A stretch of DNA of 64,000 nucleotides from Actinomadura livida (GCF_014648675.1 NZ_BMRO01000002.1:314550-378549); one strand, 5' to 3'; shown: positions 17,428 to 26,701, counted from the first letter of the stretch. The notes: generated from the sequence alone by a model not told the origin. Translations and numbers: made by a program.

Positions 17428-18480
17428 TCACGAGCGTCCCGCGCCGGGGCGCTGCTCGCGCGGGCCCGGCGCCGGCTCCGCCCCGGACCGGTGCGCGCCG
17501 CCGTCCGCTCCGCCGTTCGCGCCGGAGGGGTCGTCGAGGCCCATCTCGCGGCGCTGCGCGTCGCCGAACGCGCGGGTGTCGCGGAACTCCACGTACGGCT
17601 TCTCCTCGGGGGACTGCCCGCCGGCGATGGCGCGGCCCCGCTCCAGCTCCGCGTTCAGCTCGGCGCCCAGCAGGATCGCCAGGTTCGTGATCCAAAGCCA
17701 CACCAGGAAGATGATCACTCCGGCGATGCTGCCGTAGGTCTTGTTGTAGGAGCCGAAGTTGGCCACGTAGAGCGCGAACAGGCCCGAGGCCGCCAGCCAC
17801 AGCACCACCGCCAGGATCCCGCCCGGCGTCACCCACCGGAAGCGGCGCTTGGCGTTCGGCGCTACCCAGTACAGCAGCGAGAACAGCAGGCTGACGATCA
17901 GCAGCATCACCGGCCACTTGGCGATGTTCCAGACGGTCACGGCCTGCGACCCCAGCCCGAGCGCGTCGCCGACCTCGCGGGCCAGCGACCCCGACACCAC
18001 CACCGCGACCGCCGACGCCGCCAGCCCGATCAGCGACACCAGCGTCACCGCGATCCGCAGCGGGATCGTCTTCCAGAACGGGCGGCCCTCGGGGATGTCG
18101 TAGATGATGTTGGACGCCTTCATGAACCCGCCGACGTACCCCGACGCCGACCACACCGCGCCCGCCAGGCTCAGCACCGCGACCACCCCGGCGCCCCCGG
18201 TGCCCTGCAGCCCCTCGATGGCGCTGATCAGCAGGTCGCCGACCTCGCCCGGCGCCAGGTCCTCGACGCTCTTGATCAGGTCGTCGGTGGCCGACCGGCC
18301 CGTCAGGCCGACCAGCGACACCACCACCAGCAGCGCCGGGAAGATCGACAGGATGGCGTAGTAGGTGAGGGCGGCGGCCCAGGCCGCCAGCTCGTCGTTC
18401 TTGAACTCGGTCACCGCCCGTTTCAGCGCGTCCTTCCACGAGGTGGCCGAAAGGGCGGTGGGGCCGCCGGGGTCGGGCAT
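17428..18480 (-). CDS. YihY/BrkB family inner-membrane protein
   Basis: A 350-aa protein with the BrkB/YihY pattern: an N-terminal amphipathic stretch, AALTYYAILSIFPALLVVVS (helix 1), five further helices, and FALYVANFGSYNKTYGSIAG followed by FLVWLWITNLAILLGAELNAE. The C-terminal 70 residues are hydrophilic. ATG at 18480 is preceded by AGAAGG at 7 nt. Function in the family is unclear (once linked to serum resistance and misnamed RNase BN). It lies downstream of the DUF3618/holin-X genes. Confidence 0.92.
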   Translation of the reverse strand: MPDPGGPTALSATSWKDALKRAVTEFKNDELAAWAAALTYYAILSIFPALLVVVSLVGLTGRSATDDLIKSVEDLAPGEVGDLLISAIEGLQGTGGAGVVAVLSLAGAVWSASGYVGGFMKASNIIYDIPEGRPFWKTIPLRIAVTLVSLIGLAASAVAVVVSGSLAREVGDALGLGSQAVTVWNIAKWPVMLLIVSLLFSLLYWVAPNAKRRFRWVTPGGILAVVLWLAASGLFALYVANFGSYNKTYGSIAGVIIFLVWLWITNLAILLGAELNAELERGRAIAGGQSPEEKPYVEFRDTRAFGDAQRREMGLDDPSGANGGADGGAHRSGAEPAPGPREQRPGAGRS

Positions 18481-18535
18481 GACCGGGCCTTCTCTCACAC
18501 TGGCGTCACGGGGGCGGTGCTCTACAGGGCCGCTC

Positions 18536-19105
18536 TCACAAGGGCATGCGGCTGCGCTTCACCTTGACGGGCTCCTTCTGAGCGGAGCGGAAGACGACCC
18601 GCACCGGGGCCCTGCGCCCGCGGCCCGGCATCGACACCGACCCGAACATGCCGGATCCGAACATGCCGGACCTGCCCGAGCCGAGCCTCTTCAGAACCGG
18701 CTTGGACCCGCCGCCCAGCTTCGAGCCGGTCCGCAGCTTCGACGCGGCGCCGTGTTTCACCTTGTAGCTCAGCCGCGACCTGGCGGCGCGGCGCCGGTGC
18801 ACCAGCACCGCGGCCAGCGCGACCGCGCCCGCCGAGGCGATCACGACGCCGCCCCGCTTGGCCGACTCGCCACCGCCCGCGTCCTTCGCCCGCGCGGTGG
18901 CCTCCCTGCGCCGGGCCCGCGCCGTCGCCGCGGTCTCGCGCATCCTCGCCTTGGCCTCGGTGGCCTTCTGCCTGGCCATGGCCTTGACGTCGGCCTTGGC
19001 GGCCAGCTGCTCCACCGTCTCGCCGAGATCGTGGCGCGCCCGGTCGACCTCCTGGCGCAGCTCCTCGGTCCCGGCCTCGGCGCCGTGCTTGCCCTGCGTG
19101 GTCAT
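18536..19105 (-). CDS. DUF3618-containing protein
   Basis: A 189-aa protein beginning with the DUF3618 motif EELRQEVDRARHDLGETVEQ (about 14-33) and LAAKADVKAMARQKATEAK. An Ala/Arg-rich helix, one hydrophobic segment (GGVVIASAGAVALAAVLVH) and a basic tail rich in SGMFGS repeats and Arg/Lys follow. Start overlaps the holin-X stop by 4 nt (ATGA). DUF3618 proteins usually accompany holin-X-like proteins in actinobacteria and are thought to act at the cell envelope. Confidence 0.85.
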   Translation of the reverse strand: MTTQGKHGAEAGTEELRQEVDRARHDLGETVEQLAAKADVKAMARQKATEAKARMRETAATARARRREATARAKDAGGGESAKRGGVVIASAGAVALAAVLVHRRRAARSRLSYKVKHGAASKLRTGSKLGGGSKPVLKRLGSGRSGMFGSGMFGSVSMPGRGRRAPVRVVFRSAQKEPVKVKRSRMPL

Positions 19106-19662
19106 CGGTGCGTCGCCCTCTCCTTCAACTCGGCCACCGCCTGCTTCGCCTCGTCCATGGCCTGCTCGGGCTTGGCGGGGCCGGCGCGCCTGGTCTGCGA
19201 CCGGCCGAGCATCGCCAGGATGCCCGCGACGAGCATCAGCACCGCGCCGACGATGAGCGCGGACGCCCACACCGGCAGCGCCACCGCGATCGCGGCGATC
19301 GCCGCGGCGATCAGCGCGCCGCCCCCGTACAGCGCCACCAGGGCGGCGCCGCCGAACATGCCCGCGCCGGTCCCGGCGTGGCGGCCCTTGTCCTTCAACT
19401 CGGCCACCGCCAGGCGCACCTCGGCGCGCAGCAGGTCCGACACCTGCCGTGTCGCCTGCCTGATCAGCTCTCCGGTGCCCGCCTCGTGGTCGGTGCCGCG
19501 GAACTCGGGGGCGCGCCCGTAGTCCTGGCGGTGCACGCCCGCGGCCTCGTCCGCGGTCGCGGCGTCCACCGCGGCGCCGGGTGCGGCGCCGGGTGCGGCG
19601 CCGGGTGCGGCGCCGGGGGCGGTGCCGGTCCTGCCGTCCTGTGCCGGCCGCGCGATGCTCAT
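19102..19662 (-). CDS. Actinobacterial holin-X family (phage holin superfamily III-like) membrane protein
   Basis: A 186-aa protein: the N-terminus carries a tandem APGA repeat (about residues 15-31). The family motif ELIRQATRQVSDLLRAEVRL (about 65-84) and two transmembrane helices (MFGGAALVALYGGGALIAAA; VWASALIVGAVLMLVAGILA) follow. Despite the name these chromosomal proteins are not lysis holins; they pair with DUF3618 proteins. First gene of the operon, under a stress-type promoter at 19708-19731. Confidence 0.87.
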   Translation of the reverse strand: MSIARPAQDGRTGTAPGAAPGAAPGAAPGAAVDAATADEAAGVHRQDYGRAPEFRGTDHEAGTGELIRQATRQVSDLLRAEVRLAVAELKDKGRHAGTGAGMFGGAALVALYGGGALIAAAIAAIAVALPVWASALIVGAVLMLVAGILAMLGRSQTRRAGPAKPEQAMDEAKQAVAELKERATHR

Positions 19663-19707
19663 AGCTCCGGCCTCCTCGCGTCGTCGTCGAAGCCTGGCCT
19701 AGAGCCC

Positions 19708-19731
19708 GTTCCCCCTGCTCGTGGGCTAAAC
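19708..19731 (-). promoter_or_regulatory. Candidate SigB/SigF-type promoter of the holin-X operon
   Basis: On the minus strand GTTT (19731-19728), exactly 14 nt, then GGGAAC (19713-19708), about 45 nt upstream of the start at 19662. The same spacing is found upstream of gvpA and of the H1-like gene in this window. The -10 element has A instead of the more common T in GGGTA. Confidence 0.5.
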
Positions 19732-19787
19732 GTGGCGGCGCGCCGACCCGCGGTGATCGGCCCGCCCGCGCGGCCCCGGGCCGCAGG

Positions 19788-20912
19788 TCAGCCGCCGGTC
19801 AGCCAGTCGACGCGGTGCGCCTCGGTCGGATCGGGGGTCTCCCAGCGGCGGACGAGCCGGTCGACGACCGCGTCGGGGACGGGCGACTCGCGGCGCCGGT
19901 TGCGGTCGCGGAGCACGGGCGGCGGCGCCTCCAGCGCGACGATCTCCACCCGGCCGCGGTAGCGGGCGACGAGCCCGGTGCACAGTTCGCGCTGCGCCCG
20001 CGACACGTTGGTGGCGTTCCACACGAACGACCTCCCCGCGCGCAGGTGCCCGCGGGCCAGCTCGTACGCGGCGGCGGCCACGGCGCGCTGGTCCCCGGCG
20101 GGGGAGACGCCCATCTCGGCGCGGAGCCGGTCGAGGCTGACGACCGGCCGGTCCGGGCGGTGCGCGGCGATCCAGTGGTCCTTGCCGGCGCCGGGCAGGC
20201 CCGACAGGACGGTCGCGGTGAGGCGGGTGTCGTCGTAGGCGGCGTAATCGGCGTCGCGGCCGGGCTTGCGGAAGAACCAGAACCGGGCGTGGTCGGACGG
20301 GAACGCGCGCGCACCGTCCAGGCACCGCTGCTCGTCGCAGTACTCCCCGTACAGGGCGACGTTGTCCAGCAGCTCGGCCGTGTCCGGGCACACCCGCCCG
20401 AGGATGTCGGCGGACGCCAGCAGCACCAGGTCGTCGTTGCGGGCCAGCAGGCTGACCCGGAACGCGATCTGCTGCAGGTCGGGTCGCTCCAGCGCCCAGA
20501 ACGGCACCTGGTGGTGGCGGATCAGCGCCGCGACGTGCTCGCGCCAGGCGACCGGCGCGCCCAGCTCCCACAGGATCCGCCGCGCCATCAGGTCGCCGCG
20601 CCGCGAATGGCCGCGGGCGGTGATGCGGCCGTCGTCGTCGACGCTCGTGCAGTGCGGCTTGGCGATGTCGTGCATCAGCACCGCCGCGAACAGCCGCACC
20701 CGCTCGGCGCGCGGGCGGGCCCGCCACTGCGGCAGCGACGCCAGCGCCTCGCACGCCATCCGCGTGTGGACCTCGACGTCGCCCTCGCCGTGGTAGACCG
20801 CGTCCTGCGGGACGCCGGCCATGTCGCGGACCCATCCGAACGCGTCGCGGATCCGCGCCCAGGGCAGGTCCCAGTGCGGCGGCGCGGGGCACAGGTCATC
20901 GAACACCCGCAT
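19788..20912 (-). CDS. HD-Pnk: HD-domain phosphoesterase fused to 5'-OH polynucleotide kinase
   Basis: A 374-aa bifunctional end-healing enzyme. The N-terminal HD domain has H49, H81-D82 (LMHDIAKPHCTS), H102 (GHSRRGD), H133/H134 and D169, the expected metal ligands for 2',3'-phosphate removal. The C-terminal kinase has a P-loop GLPGAGKDHW (238-247), then SLDRLR and a lid-like RDRNRRR. The domain order matches HD-Pnk described from Runella. It starts 17 nt inside the end of the RNA ligase gene, so the two form one RNA or DNA repair operon in which this enzyme prepares 3'-OH and 5'-phosphate ends. Confidence 0.88.
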   Translation of the reverse strand: MRVFDDLCPAPPHWDLPWARIRDAFGWVRDMAGVPQDAVYHGEGDVEVHTRMACEALASLPQWRARPRAERVRLFAAVLMHDIAKPHCTSVDDDGRITARGHSRRGDLMARRILWELGAPVAWREHVAALIRHHQVPFWALERPDLQQIAFRVSLLARNDDLVLLASADILGRVCPDTAELLDNVALYGEYCDEQRCLDGARAFPSDHARFWFFRKPGRDADYAAYDDTRLTATVLSGLPGAGKDHWIAAHRPDRPVVSLDRLRAEMGVSPAGDQRAVAAAAYELARGHLRAGRSFVWNATNVSRAQRELCTGLVARYRGRVEIVALEAPPPVLRDRNRRRESPVPDAVVDRLVRRWETPDPTEAHRVDWLTGG

Positions 20913-21684
20913 ACAGCACCTCCGGATCGGCGAGGGCGTTGGCGATCACGGGCCGGTCCTGCCAGTGGGTGCCCGAGTCCAGGATCGCGGTCAGGAAACT
21001 CGGCCGGACCCACTTGTAGCGCCCGACCGTCTCGCCGCCCTCCTCCACCTTGATGTAGAGGCCCTCCATGTCGTCGGAGTCGTCGGTCTCCCCGGCGACG
21101 CGGGCGGGGTCGGCGCCGGCCGCCTCCGCCGCGGCGCGCAGCGCGCCCCGCCACGCGGCGGTGCGGCAGGTGGACGGCCCGGCCAGCGCCGTCAGCGCCG
21201 CCGCGTCCGGCAGCGGGCCCTCGTGCAGGACCGGCACCGCCACCACCGGCGTCCCGGCGAGCAGCTCCCGGCGCCGCGCGGTGGACAGGAACGTCCCGTC
21301 GGAGCGGTCCACCACGTCGAACTCGCAGAAGTAGTGGGGGAGCGCGTCGTAGAAGACGGTGTGCTTGGCGTAGAGCCACTCCCCGTACATGACGTACCGG
21401 TCCCGGAGCCGTTCCCGCAGCACGTGCTGGACGGAGGCGGCCCACGCCTTCAGCGGCGCGAACTGGCGTTCGCGGGGGCCGCCGGTCAGGTAGTGGCCGC
21501 GGCTCTGCAGCCGCAGTTCCCCGCCGGCGGTGAAGCTGATGCCGGAGTTGGCGCCGTCGAGCTTCTCCTCCACCACCAGGTACCGCCCGGCGATCTCGGA
21601 GAACGGCACCGAGGCGAGGTCGTGGTCCCCCGGCTGGAGCCGGGAGCCGACGATGTGCCGGGTCCGGGGGTACTTGCGGAGCAT
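20896..21684 (-). CDS. RNA ligase, T4 Rnl2-like family
   Basis: A 262-aa nucleotidyltransferase-type ligase. Motif I is EEKLDGANSGISF with K41 as the AMP-accepting lysine. YVMYGEWLYAKHTVFYDAL and YFCEFDV form motifs III/IIIa, DMEGLYIKVE is motif IV and GRYKWVRPSF motif V. All five motifs are intact, and the length suits a minimal Rnl2-type ligase. Encoded first in the operon with HD-Pnk, it would seal ends after healing, for instance tRNAs cut by a ribotoxin. Confidence 0.9.
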   Translation of the reverse strand: MLRKYPRTRHIVGSRLQPGDHDLASVPFSEIAGRYLVVEEKLDGANSGISFTAGGELRLQSRGHYLTGGPRERQFAPLKAWAASVQHVLRERLRDRYVMYGEWLYAKHTVFYDALPHYFCEFDVVDRSDGTFLSTARRRELLAGTPVVAVPVLHEGPLPDAAALTALAGPSTCRTAAWRGALRAAAEAAGADPARVAGETDDSDDMEGLYIKVEEGGETVGRYKWVRPSFLTAILDSGTHWQDRPVIANALADPEVLYAGVR

Positions 21685-21789
21685 GCGGCCCGTTGTATCC
21701 GACCCTGCCGTTGCCGCCCAACCGGTTTTCGCGCCGGCGGGCGCCCCCGCGGCGGTTCGGCGGCGGTTCGCCGGCGGCCCTGCGGCAGG

Positions 21790-22686
21790 TCAGCCGGGGG
21801 TGACGCGGGCGATCGCTCCGGTCCGCAGGGTGACCCACAGCGTCCCGCCGGGGCCGGGCGCGATGCCGAGCGGCCCGCATCCCGGGGTGGGGAGCGGGTG
21901 CTCGTCGATGCGGCCCTCGGGGGTGATGCGGCCGACGTGCGCGGTGCCGCGCTCGGTGAACCACAGGTCGCCGCCCGGGCCGGTGACGATGGCGTGCGGG
22001 CGGGCGTCCGGATCGGGCAGGGGGAACTCGGTGACCTTGCCGCGGGTGGTGATCCTGCCGATGTGCCCCGTGCCGGTCGCGGTGAACCAGAGGGCGCCGT
22101 CGGGCCCGGCGGTGATGCCGGCGGGCGCGGACCCCTCGGTCGGCAGGGAGTGGACGGTGACGCCCCCGCCGGTGGTGATCCTGCCGACGGCGTCGCCCCG
22201 GTGGAGGGTGAACCACATCGCCCCGTCCGGGCCCGCGGTGATCATCGAGGGCATCGCGGCCGGGGCGGGGAGCGGGTGCTCGGTGACCTGCCCGTCGGGG
22301 GTGACGCGGCCGATGCGGCCGGTGCGCTGCTCGGTGAACCACAGCGCGCCGTCCGGTCCGGCCGCGATCCCGCACGGGCCGGAGCCGCCCGGCGCCGGGA
22401 ACCGTTCCGCGTCGCCGCGGGGCGTGATCCGGCCGATCGCGTCGCCGTCGAAGGCGGTGAACCACAGCGCGCCGTCGGGACCGGCCGTGATGGCCGACGG
22501 ACCGCGCAGCAGCGGGCCGGGATGGTGCAGGACGACCCGGCCGTCCGGTGCCAGCGCGCCCACGCGGCCGTCGCCGGCCAGCGTGAACCACGCCGCCCCG
22601 TCCGGCCCGGCGGTGATCCCGTGCAGGCCCGCGTCCCGGTCGCAGACGGCGAACTCCCTGATGGTGGCGTACGAACCCTGCGTCAT
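21790..22686 (-). CDS. Virginiamycin B lyase-like seven-bladed beta-propeller, probably inactive as a lyase
   Basis: A 298-aa protein made of about seven repeats with GPDGALWFT signatures, as in streptogramin B lyase Vgb. Recalling the S. aureus enzyme (H228, E268, H270, E284), the first His is kept in RPHAIVTGPG. The segment that should read EPH is GPL, and the last Glu position is Leu or Arg (LWVTLRTG). Three of four catalytic residues therefore appear lost, and another binding or lyase role is more likely. ATG 22686 is preceded by GAGGGGGA. Confidence 0.82.
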   Translation of the reverse strand: MTQGSYATIREFAVCDRDAGLHGITAGPDGAAWFTLAGDGRVGALAPDGRVVLHHPGPLLRGPSAITAGPDGALWFTAFDGDAIGRITPRGDAERFPAPGGSGPCGIAAGPDGALWFTEQRTGRIGRVTPDGQVTEHPLPAPAAMPSMITAGPDGAMWFTLHRGDAVGRITTGGGVTVHSLPTEGSAPAGITAGPDGALWFTATGTGHIGRITTRGKVTEFPLPDPDARPHAIVTGPGGDLWFTERGTAHVGRITPEGRIDEHPLPTPGCGPLGIAPGPGGTLWVTLRTGAIARVTPG

Positions 22687-22713
22687 GAACGTCCCCCTCG
22701 TCCCTGACTGCTC

Positions 22714-22755
22714 TATCCGCACCGGCGCCCGGATAACGCGACACCCGCGGCGTTA
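22714..22755. promoter_or_regulatory. Two inverted repeats between Vgb-like and TetR genes (candidate operators)
   Basis: TATCCG-N10-CGGATA (22714-22735) and TAACGC-N10-GCGTTA (22734-22755) overlap by two bases and share the same 10-nt spacer. They sit in the 123-bp divergent region and are good candidates for binding by the TetR protein encoded at 22810. Confidence 0.55.
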
Positions 22756-22809
22756 CCCTGGCCGGGTGCGGAACCCCCGACCGATCACCCGGCGCCGCGG
22801 GGGCCGCCG

Positions 22810-23409
22810 GTGACCGGCCCGGGGACGGCCCGTCCCGGCGGCCGGACCGCGCGGGTGCGCGACGCCGTCCGGCGCGCCACCCTCGCCGAACTGGCCGAGC
22901 GCGGCTACGCGGGCCTCACCGTGGAGGCGGTCGCCGCCCGGTCCGGCGTGCACCGGACCACCGTCTACCGGCGCTGGCGCAACGCCGACGGGCTCGTCGC
23001 CGACGCCCTCGACCTCGCCGCCGGGGAGCCGTGGCCGGTGCCCGACACCGGCACCCTGGAGGGCGACCTGCGGGTCATCGCCCGGCTCGTCCTGACCGGC
23101 TACGCCGATCCCGAGCAGGGACCCGTCGCGCGCGCGTTCGTGCTGGCCGCCGCGCAGAGCGCCGTCGCGGCCCGCGCCCTGAACGCCTTCTTCGCGCGGC
23201 GGCACGAGCAGTCCGCGGTGGTGGTCGAGCGCGCGGCCGTGCGCGGCGAGGTGCCCGCCGGGACCGACGCCGCCGAGGTCGTCCGGCTCGCGGTCGCGCC
23301 GCTGTACTACCGGCTGTTCGTCACCGGCGAGCCGGTCGACGAGGCCGCCGCCGACCGCGCCGCCGGGGCCGCGGCCGCCGCCGCACGGGCCGGGGCACTC
23401 GTCACCTGA
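22810..23409 (+). CDS. TetR/AcrR family regulator
   Basis: A 199-aa protein with an N-terminal HTH (LAERGYAGLTVEAVAARSGVH followed by RTTVYRRWRNADGLV, about 28-65) and a TetR_C-type helical ligand domain ending AAARAGALVT. GTG start at 22810. Divergent from the Vgb-like gene, with dyads in between; it may control that gene, itself, or both. The rox gene follows in the same direction but has its own regulatory region. Confidence 0.87.
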   Translation: MTGPGTARPGGRTARVRDAVRRATLAELAERGYAGLTVEAVAARSGVHRTTVYRRWRNADGLVADALDLAAGEPWPVPDTGTLEGDLRVIARLVLTGYADPEQGPVARAFVLAAAQSAVAARALNAFFARRHEQSAVVVERAAVRGEVPAGTDAAEVVRLAVAPLYYRLFVTGEPVDEAAADRAAGAAAAAARAGALVT

Positions 23410-23444
23410 CCCCGTGCGGCCGCTCCCGGATTGCCGGGCGGCGC

Positions 23445-23479
23445 AAAAAGAAAAGGCGGGGAGATCGCTTCTCCCTGCC
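23445..23479 (-). terminator. Leftward intrinsic terminator downstream of tetR, upstream of rox
   Basis: GGCGGGGAGA (23455-23464) pairs with TCTCCCTGCC (23470-23479), one mismatch, 5-nt loop. Read on the minus strand the hairpin is followed by TTTTCTTTTT (plus 23454-23445), a classical U-tract. It therefore ends leftward transcripts, although no leftward gene lies to its right nearby. Confidence 0.65.
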
Positions 23480-23500
23480 ACTCTCAATATATAGCACACG

Positions 23501-23524
23501 GGGGCCCTTGCGGCAAGACCCCGG
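23501..23524 (+). promoter_or_regulatory. Rifamycin-associated element (RAE)-like site
   Basis: The stretch contains the palindromic core CTTGCGGCAAG (23507-23517) flanked by GGGGCC and ACCCC. It closely resembles the 19-bp RAE (GGGGCTTGCGGCAAGGCCC) found upstream of rifamycin-inducible resistance genes such as rox and helR. A TATATAG sequence (about 23488-23494) just upstream is a possible -10 element. The rox start codon is 139 nt downstream. Confidence 0.82.
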
Positions 23525-23629
23525 TCGTGCTGCACAATTTCCGTCCGAGGCCGGATTCCCCGCAATATCGGGGGTTCGGGAAATGGGCGTGTCGGCAGGT
23601 CAGCGCCTTGCGGAATGCGCGGGGCCTAG

Positions 23630-25108
<1,479 letters not shown>

Positions 25109-25136
25109 GCGCCGGGCACGCGGGTCACCGGGGCCG

Positions 25137-25164
25137 GGCCGCGGCGGAATGTCCCGCCGCGGCC
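25137..25164 (+). terminator. Hairpin terminator after rox
   Basis: GGCCGCGGCGG (25137-25147) is perfectly complementary to CCGCCGCGGCC (25154-25164) with a 6-nt loop. It separates rox from the MerR-controlled promoter. Confidence 0.7.
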
Positions 25165-25195
25165 TTGCATCCGGTACCCGGGTACGGGGTTACCG
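25165..25195 (+). promoter_or_regulatory. MerR-type promoter with 19-bp spacer and central dyad
   Basis: TTGCAT (25165-25170), 19 nt, TTACCG (25190-25195). The overlong spacer contains the perfect 12-bp palindrome GTACCCGGGTAC (25174-25185), the architecture used by MerR activators. Transcription would begin about 25202, at or next to the ATG at 25203, implying a leaderless mRNA. Confidence 0.65.
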
Positions 25196-25202
25196 TCGAG
25201 GC

Positions 25203-25568
25203 ATGGACGTCAACGAGGTCTGGTCGCCGCAGGCGTGCACGCTGCCGACGGCGCAGCGGCCGCTGCGGGTGGCCGAGTTCGACGCGCTGTTCGCCGAGGC
25301 GGCGACCGGCGTGGAACGCATCGGCGCGGGCCGGACGCGGGTCCGGCTGCGGGCGGAGCCGGCCACGGCCGAGCGCGCCGCCGGGCTGGCCGCCCGCGAG
25401 ACCGCCTGCTGCTCCTTCTTCACCTTCACCCTGACCGCCACCGGCGGCGACCTGACGCTGGACGTCGCCGTGCCCGCCCGGCACACCGACGTCCTGGACG
25501 CGTTCACCGGCCGGGCCGCCGAGGCGGTCGCGGCGGCGGCCCGGCCCGGCGGGGGCGGCGATGGGTGA
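25203..25568 (+). CDS. Conserved hypothetical protein with ETACCSFF motif, MerR-operon partner
   Basis: A 121-aa protein of no family I can name. It has a short N-terminal WSPQACTLP, a central RETACCSFFTFTLT motif with adjacent cysteines, and an alpha/beta composition. The vicinal Cys pair could bind a soft metal or sense redox state. It is the first gene after a MerR-type promoter and overlaps the MerR gene by 8 nt, so the pair is co-transcribed and probably works in metal or thiol stress. Confidence 0.75.
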   Translation: MDVNEVWSPQACTLPTAQRPLRVAEFDALFAEAATGVERIGAGRTRVRLRAEPATAERAAGLAARETACCSFFTFTLTATGGDLTLDVAVPARHTDVLDAFTGRAAEAVAAAARPGGGGDG

Positions 25569-26046
25569 CGGCGGGGCCGCGGGGCTGCGCAGCGGGCAGG
25601 TCGCCGCGGCCGCCGGCGTCAACCCGCAGACCCTGCGGTACTACGAGCGGCGCGGGCTGCTGGACCGCCCCGTCCGGACCCCGGGCGGGCACCGCGTGTA
25701 CCCGCCGGAGACCGTCACGCTGCTGCGCGTGATCAAGACCGCGCAGCGGCTCGGGTTCTCCCTCGACGAGGTCGCCGCGCTGCTGGAACCGGGCACCCGG
25801 CACCGGCGGCCCGCTCGGCGGCCCGGCCCGGGTGGGCGGGACGGGACGCGCGCCGATCTCGCCGGCAGCGCCCGCGCCAAGCTCGCCGAGGTGGAGGCCC
25901 GCATCGAGGAGCTGGCCGCCGTCGCCGCCACCCTGCGGTCCGCGCTGGCCGCCGGATGCGACGACCTGGTCGCCTGCTCCGCCGAACCGGCCTGCCCGCT
26001 GCCGTTCCCCGCCCCTCAGAGTCCCTCCGCGCGGCCGGCTAGATGA
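25561..26046 (+). CDS. MerR family regulator with Cys-containing C-terminus
   Basis: A 161-aa MerR protein. The DNA-binding domain reads LRSGQVAAAAGVNPQTLRYYERRGLL then GGHRVYPPETVTLLRVIKTA (9-60), followed by a long dimerisation helix (about 100-135). The tail GCDDLVACSAEPACPLPF contains three Cys in the place where metal-sensing members have their binding loop. It likely autoregulates the promoter at 25165-25195. Its stop overlaps the end of the convergent response regulator gene. Confidence 0.88.
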   Translation: MGDGGAAGLRSGQVAAAAGVNPQTLRYYERRGLLDRPVRTPGGHRVYPPETVTLLRVIKTAQRLGFSLDEVAALLEPGTRHRRPARRPGPGGRDGTRADLAGSARAKLAEVEARIEELAAVAATLRSALAAGCDDLVACSAEPACPLPFPAPQSPSARPAR

Positions 26047-26701
26047 GGCCGGCGTCGTGGGCCAGCAGGGCGATCTGGGTGCGGTTGTCCAGGTCCAGCT
26101 TGGTCAGGACGCTGGAGACGTGCGCCTTGACCGTGGCCACGCTCATGAACAGCTCCGCGGCGATGTCGGCGTTGGAACGCCCACGCGCGATCGCCGCGAC
26201 CACCTCGTTCTCGCGGGGGCTGAGGCCGTCCAGCGCGGCGCGCGCCCGCAGCCCGGCGCCCGCCTCCACCGCCGCGCGGTCCATGAGGCGGCGGGTGATC
26301 CGCGGGGACAGGATCGGGTCCCCGGCCGCGACCCGCCGGACCGCCTGGACGATCTCGCCGGGCGGGGTGTCCTTGAGCAGGAAGCCGCTGGCGCCGGCGC
26401 GCAGGGCGTGCAGGATGTTCTCGTCGGTGTCGAACGTCGTCAGCACGATCACCTCGGGCGGGTCCGGCCGGGACCGCAGCCTGCGGGTCGCGGTGATGCC
26501 GTCCACCCGCGGCATCCGCAGGTCCATGAGGACCACGTCGGGGGCGTGCGCGTCGGCGGCCGCGGGCACCTCGTCGCCGTCGGCGGCCTCCGCGGCCACG
26601 GTGATGCCGCCCGTCCCGTCCAGCATCATCGACAGCCCGGCGCGGACGAGGGCGTCGTCGTCCACGATCAGCACGCGCAGGGGGCGGGTCACGCCGGCCA
26701 T
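26039..26701 (-). CDS. NarL/LuxR-type response regulator
   Basis: A 220-aa regulator. Receiver domain has VLIVDDDALVR, phospho-acceptor Asp in DVVLMDLRMPRVDG, Thr in VIVLTTFDTD and Lys in GFLLKDTPP. The LuxR HTH follows (LSPRENEVVAAIARGRSNAD, then ELFMSVATVKAHVSSVLTKL). It partners the DesK-like kinase, overlapping its 3' end by 13 nt. Confidence 0.93.
   Translation of the reverse strand: MAGVTRPLRVLIVDDDALVRAGLSMMLDGTGGITVAAEAADGDEVPAAADAHAPDVVLMDLRMPRVDGITATRRLRSRPDPPEVIVLTTFDTDENILHALRAGASGFLLKDTPPGEIVQAVRRVAAGDPILSPRITRRLMDRAAVEAGAGLRARAALDGLSPRENEVVAAIARGRSNADIAAELFMSVATVKAHVSSVLTKLDLDNRTQIALLAHDAGLI

Noticed and set aside
19102..19662. Prophage signal from the holin-annotated gene
   Set aside because: No other phage genes are nearby, and holin-X/DUF3618 pairs are ordinary chromosomal genes of actinobacteria.
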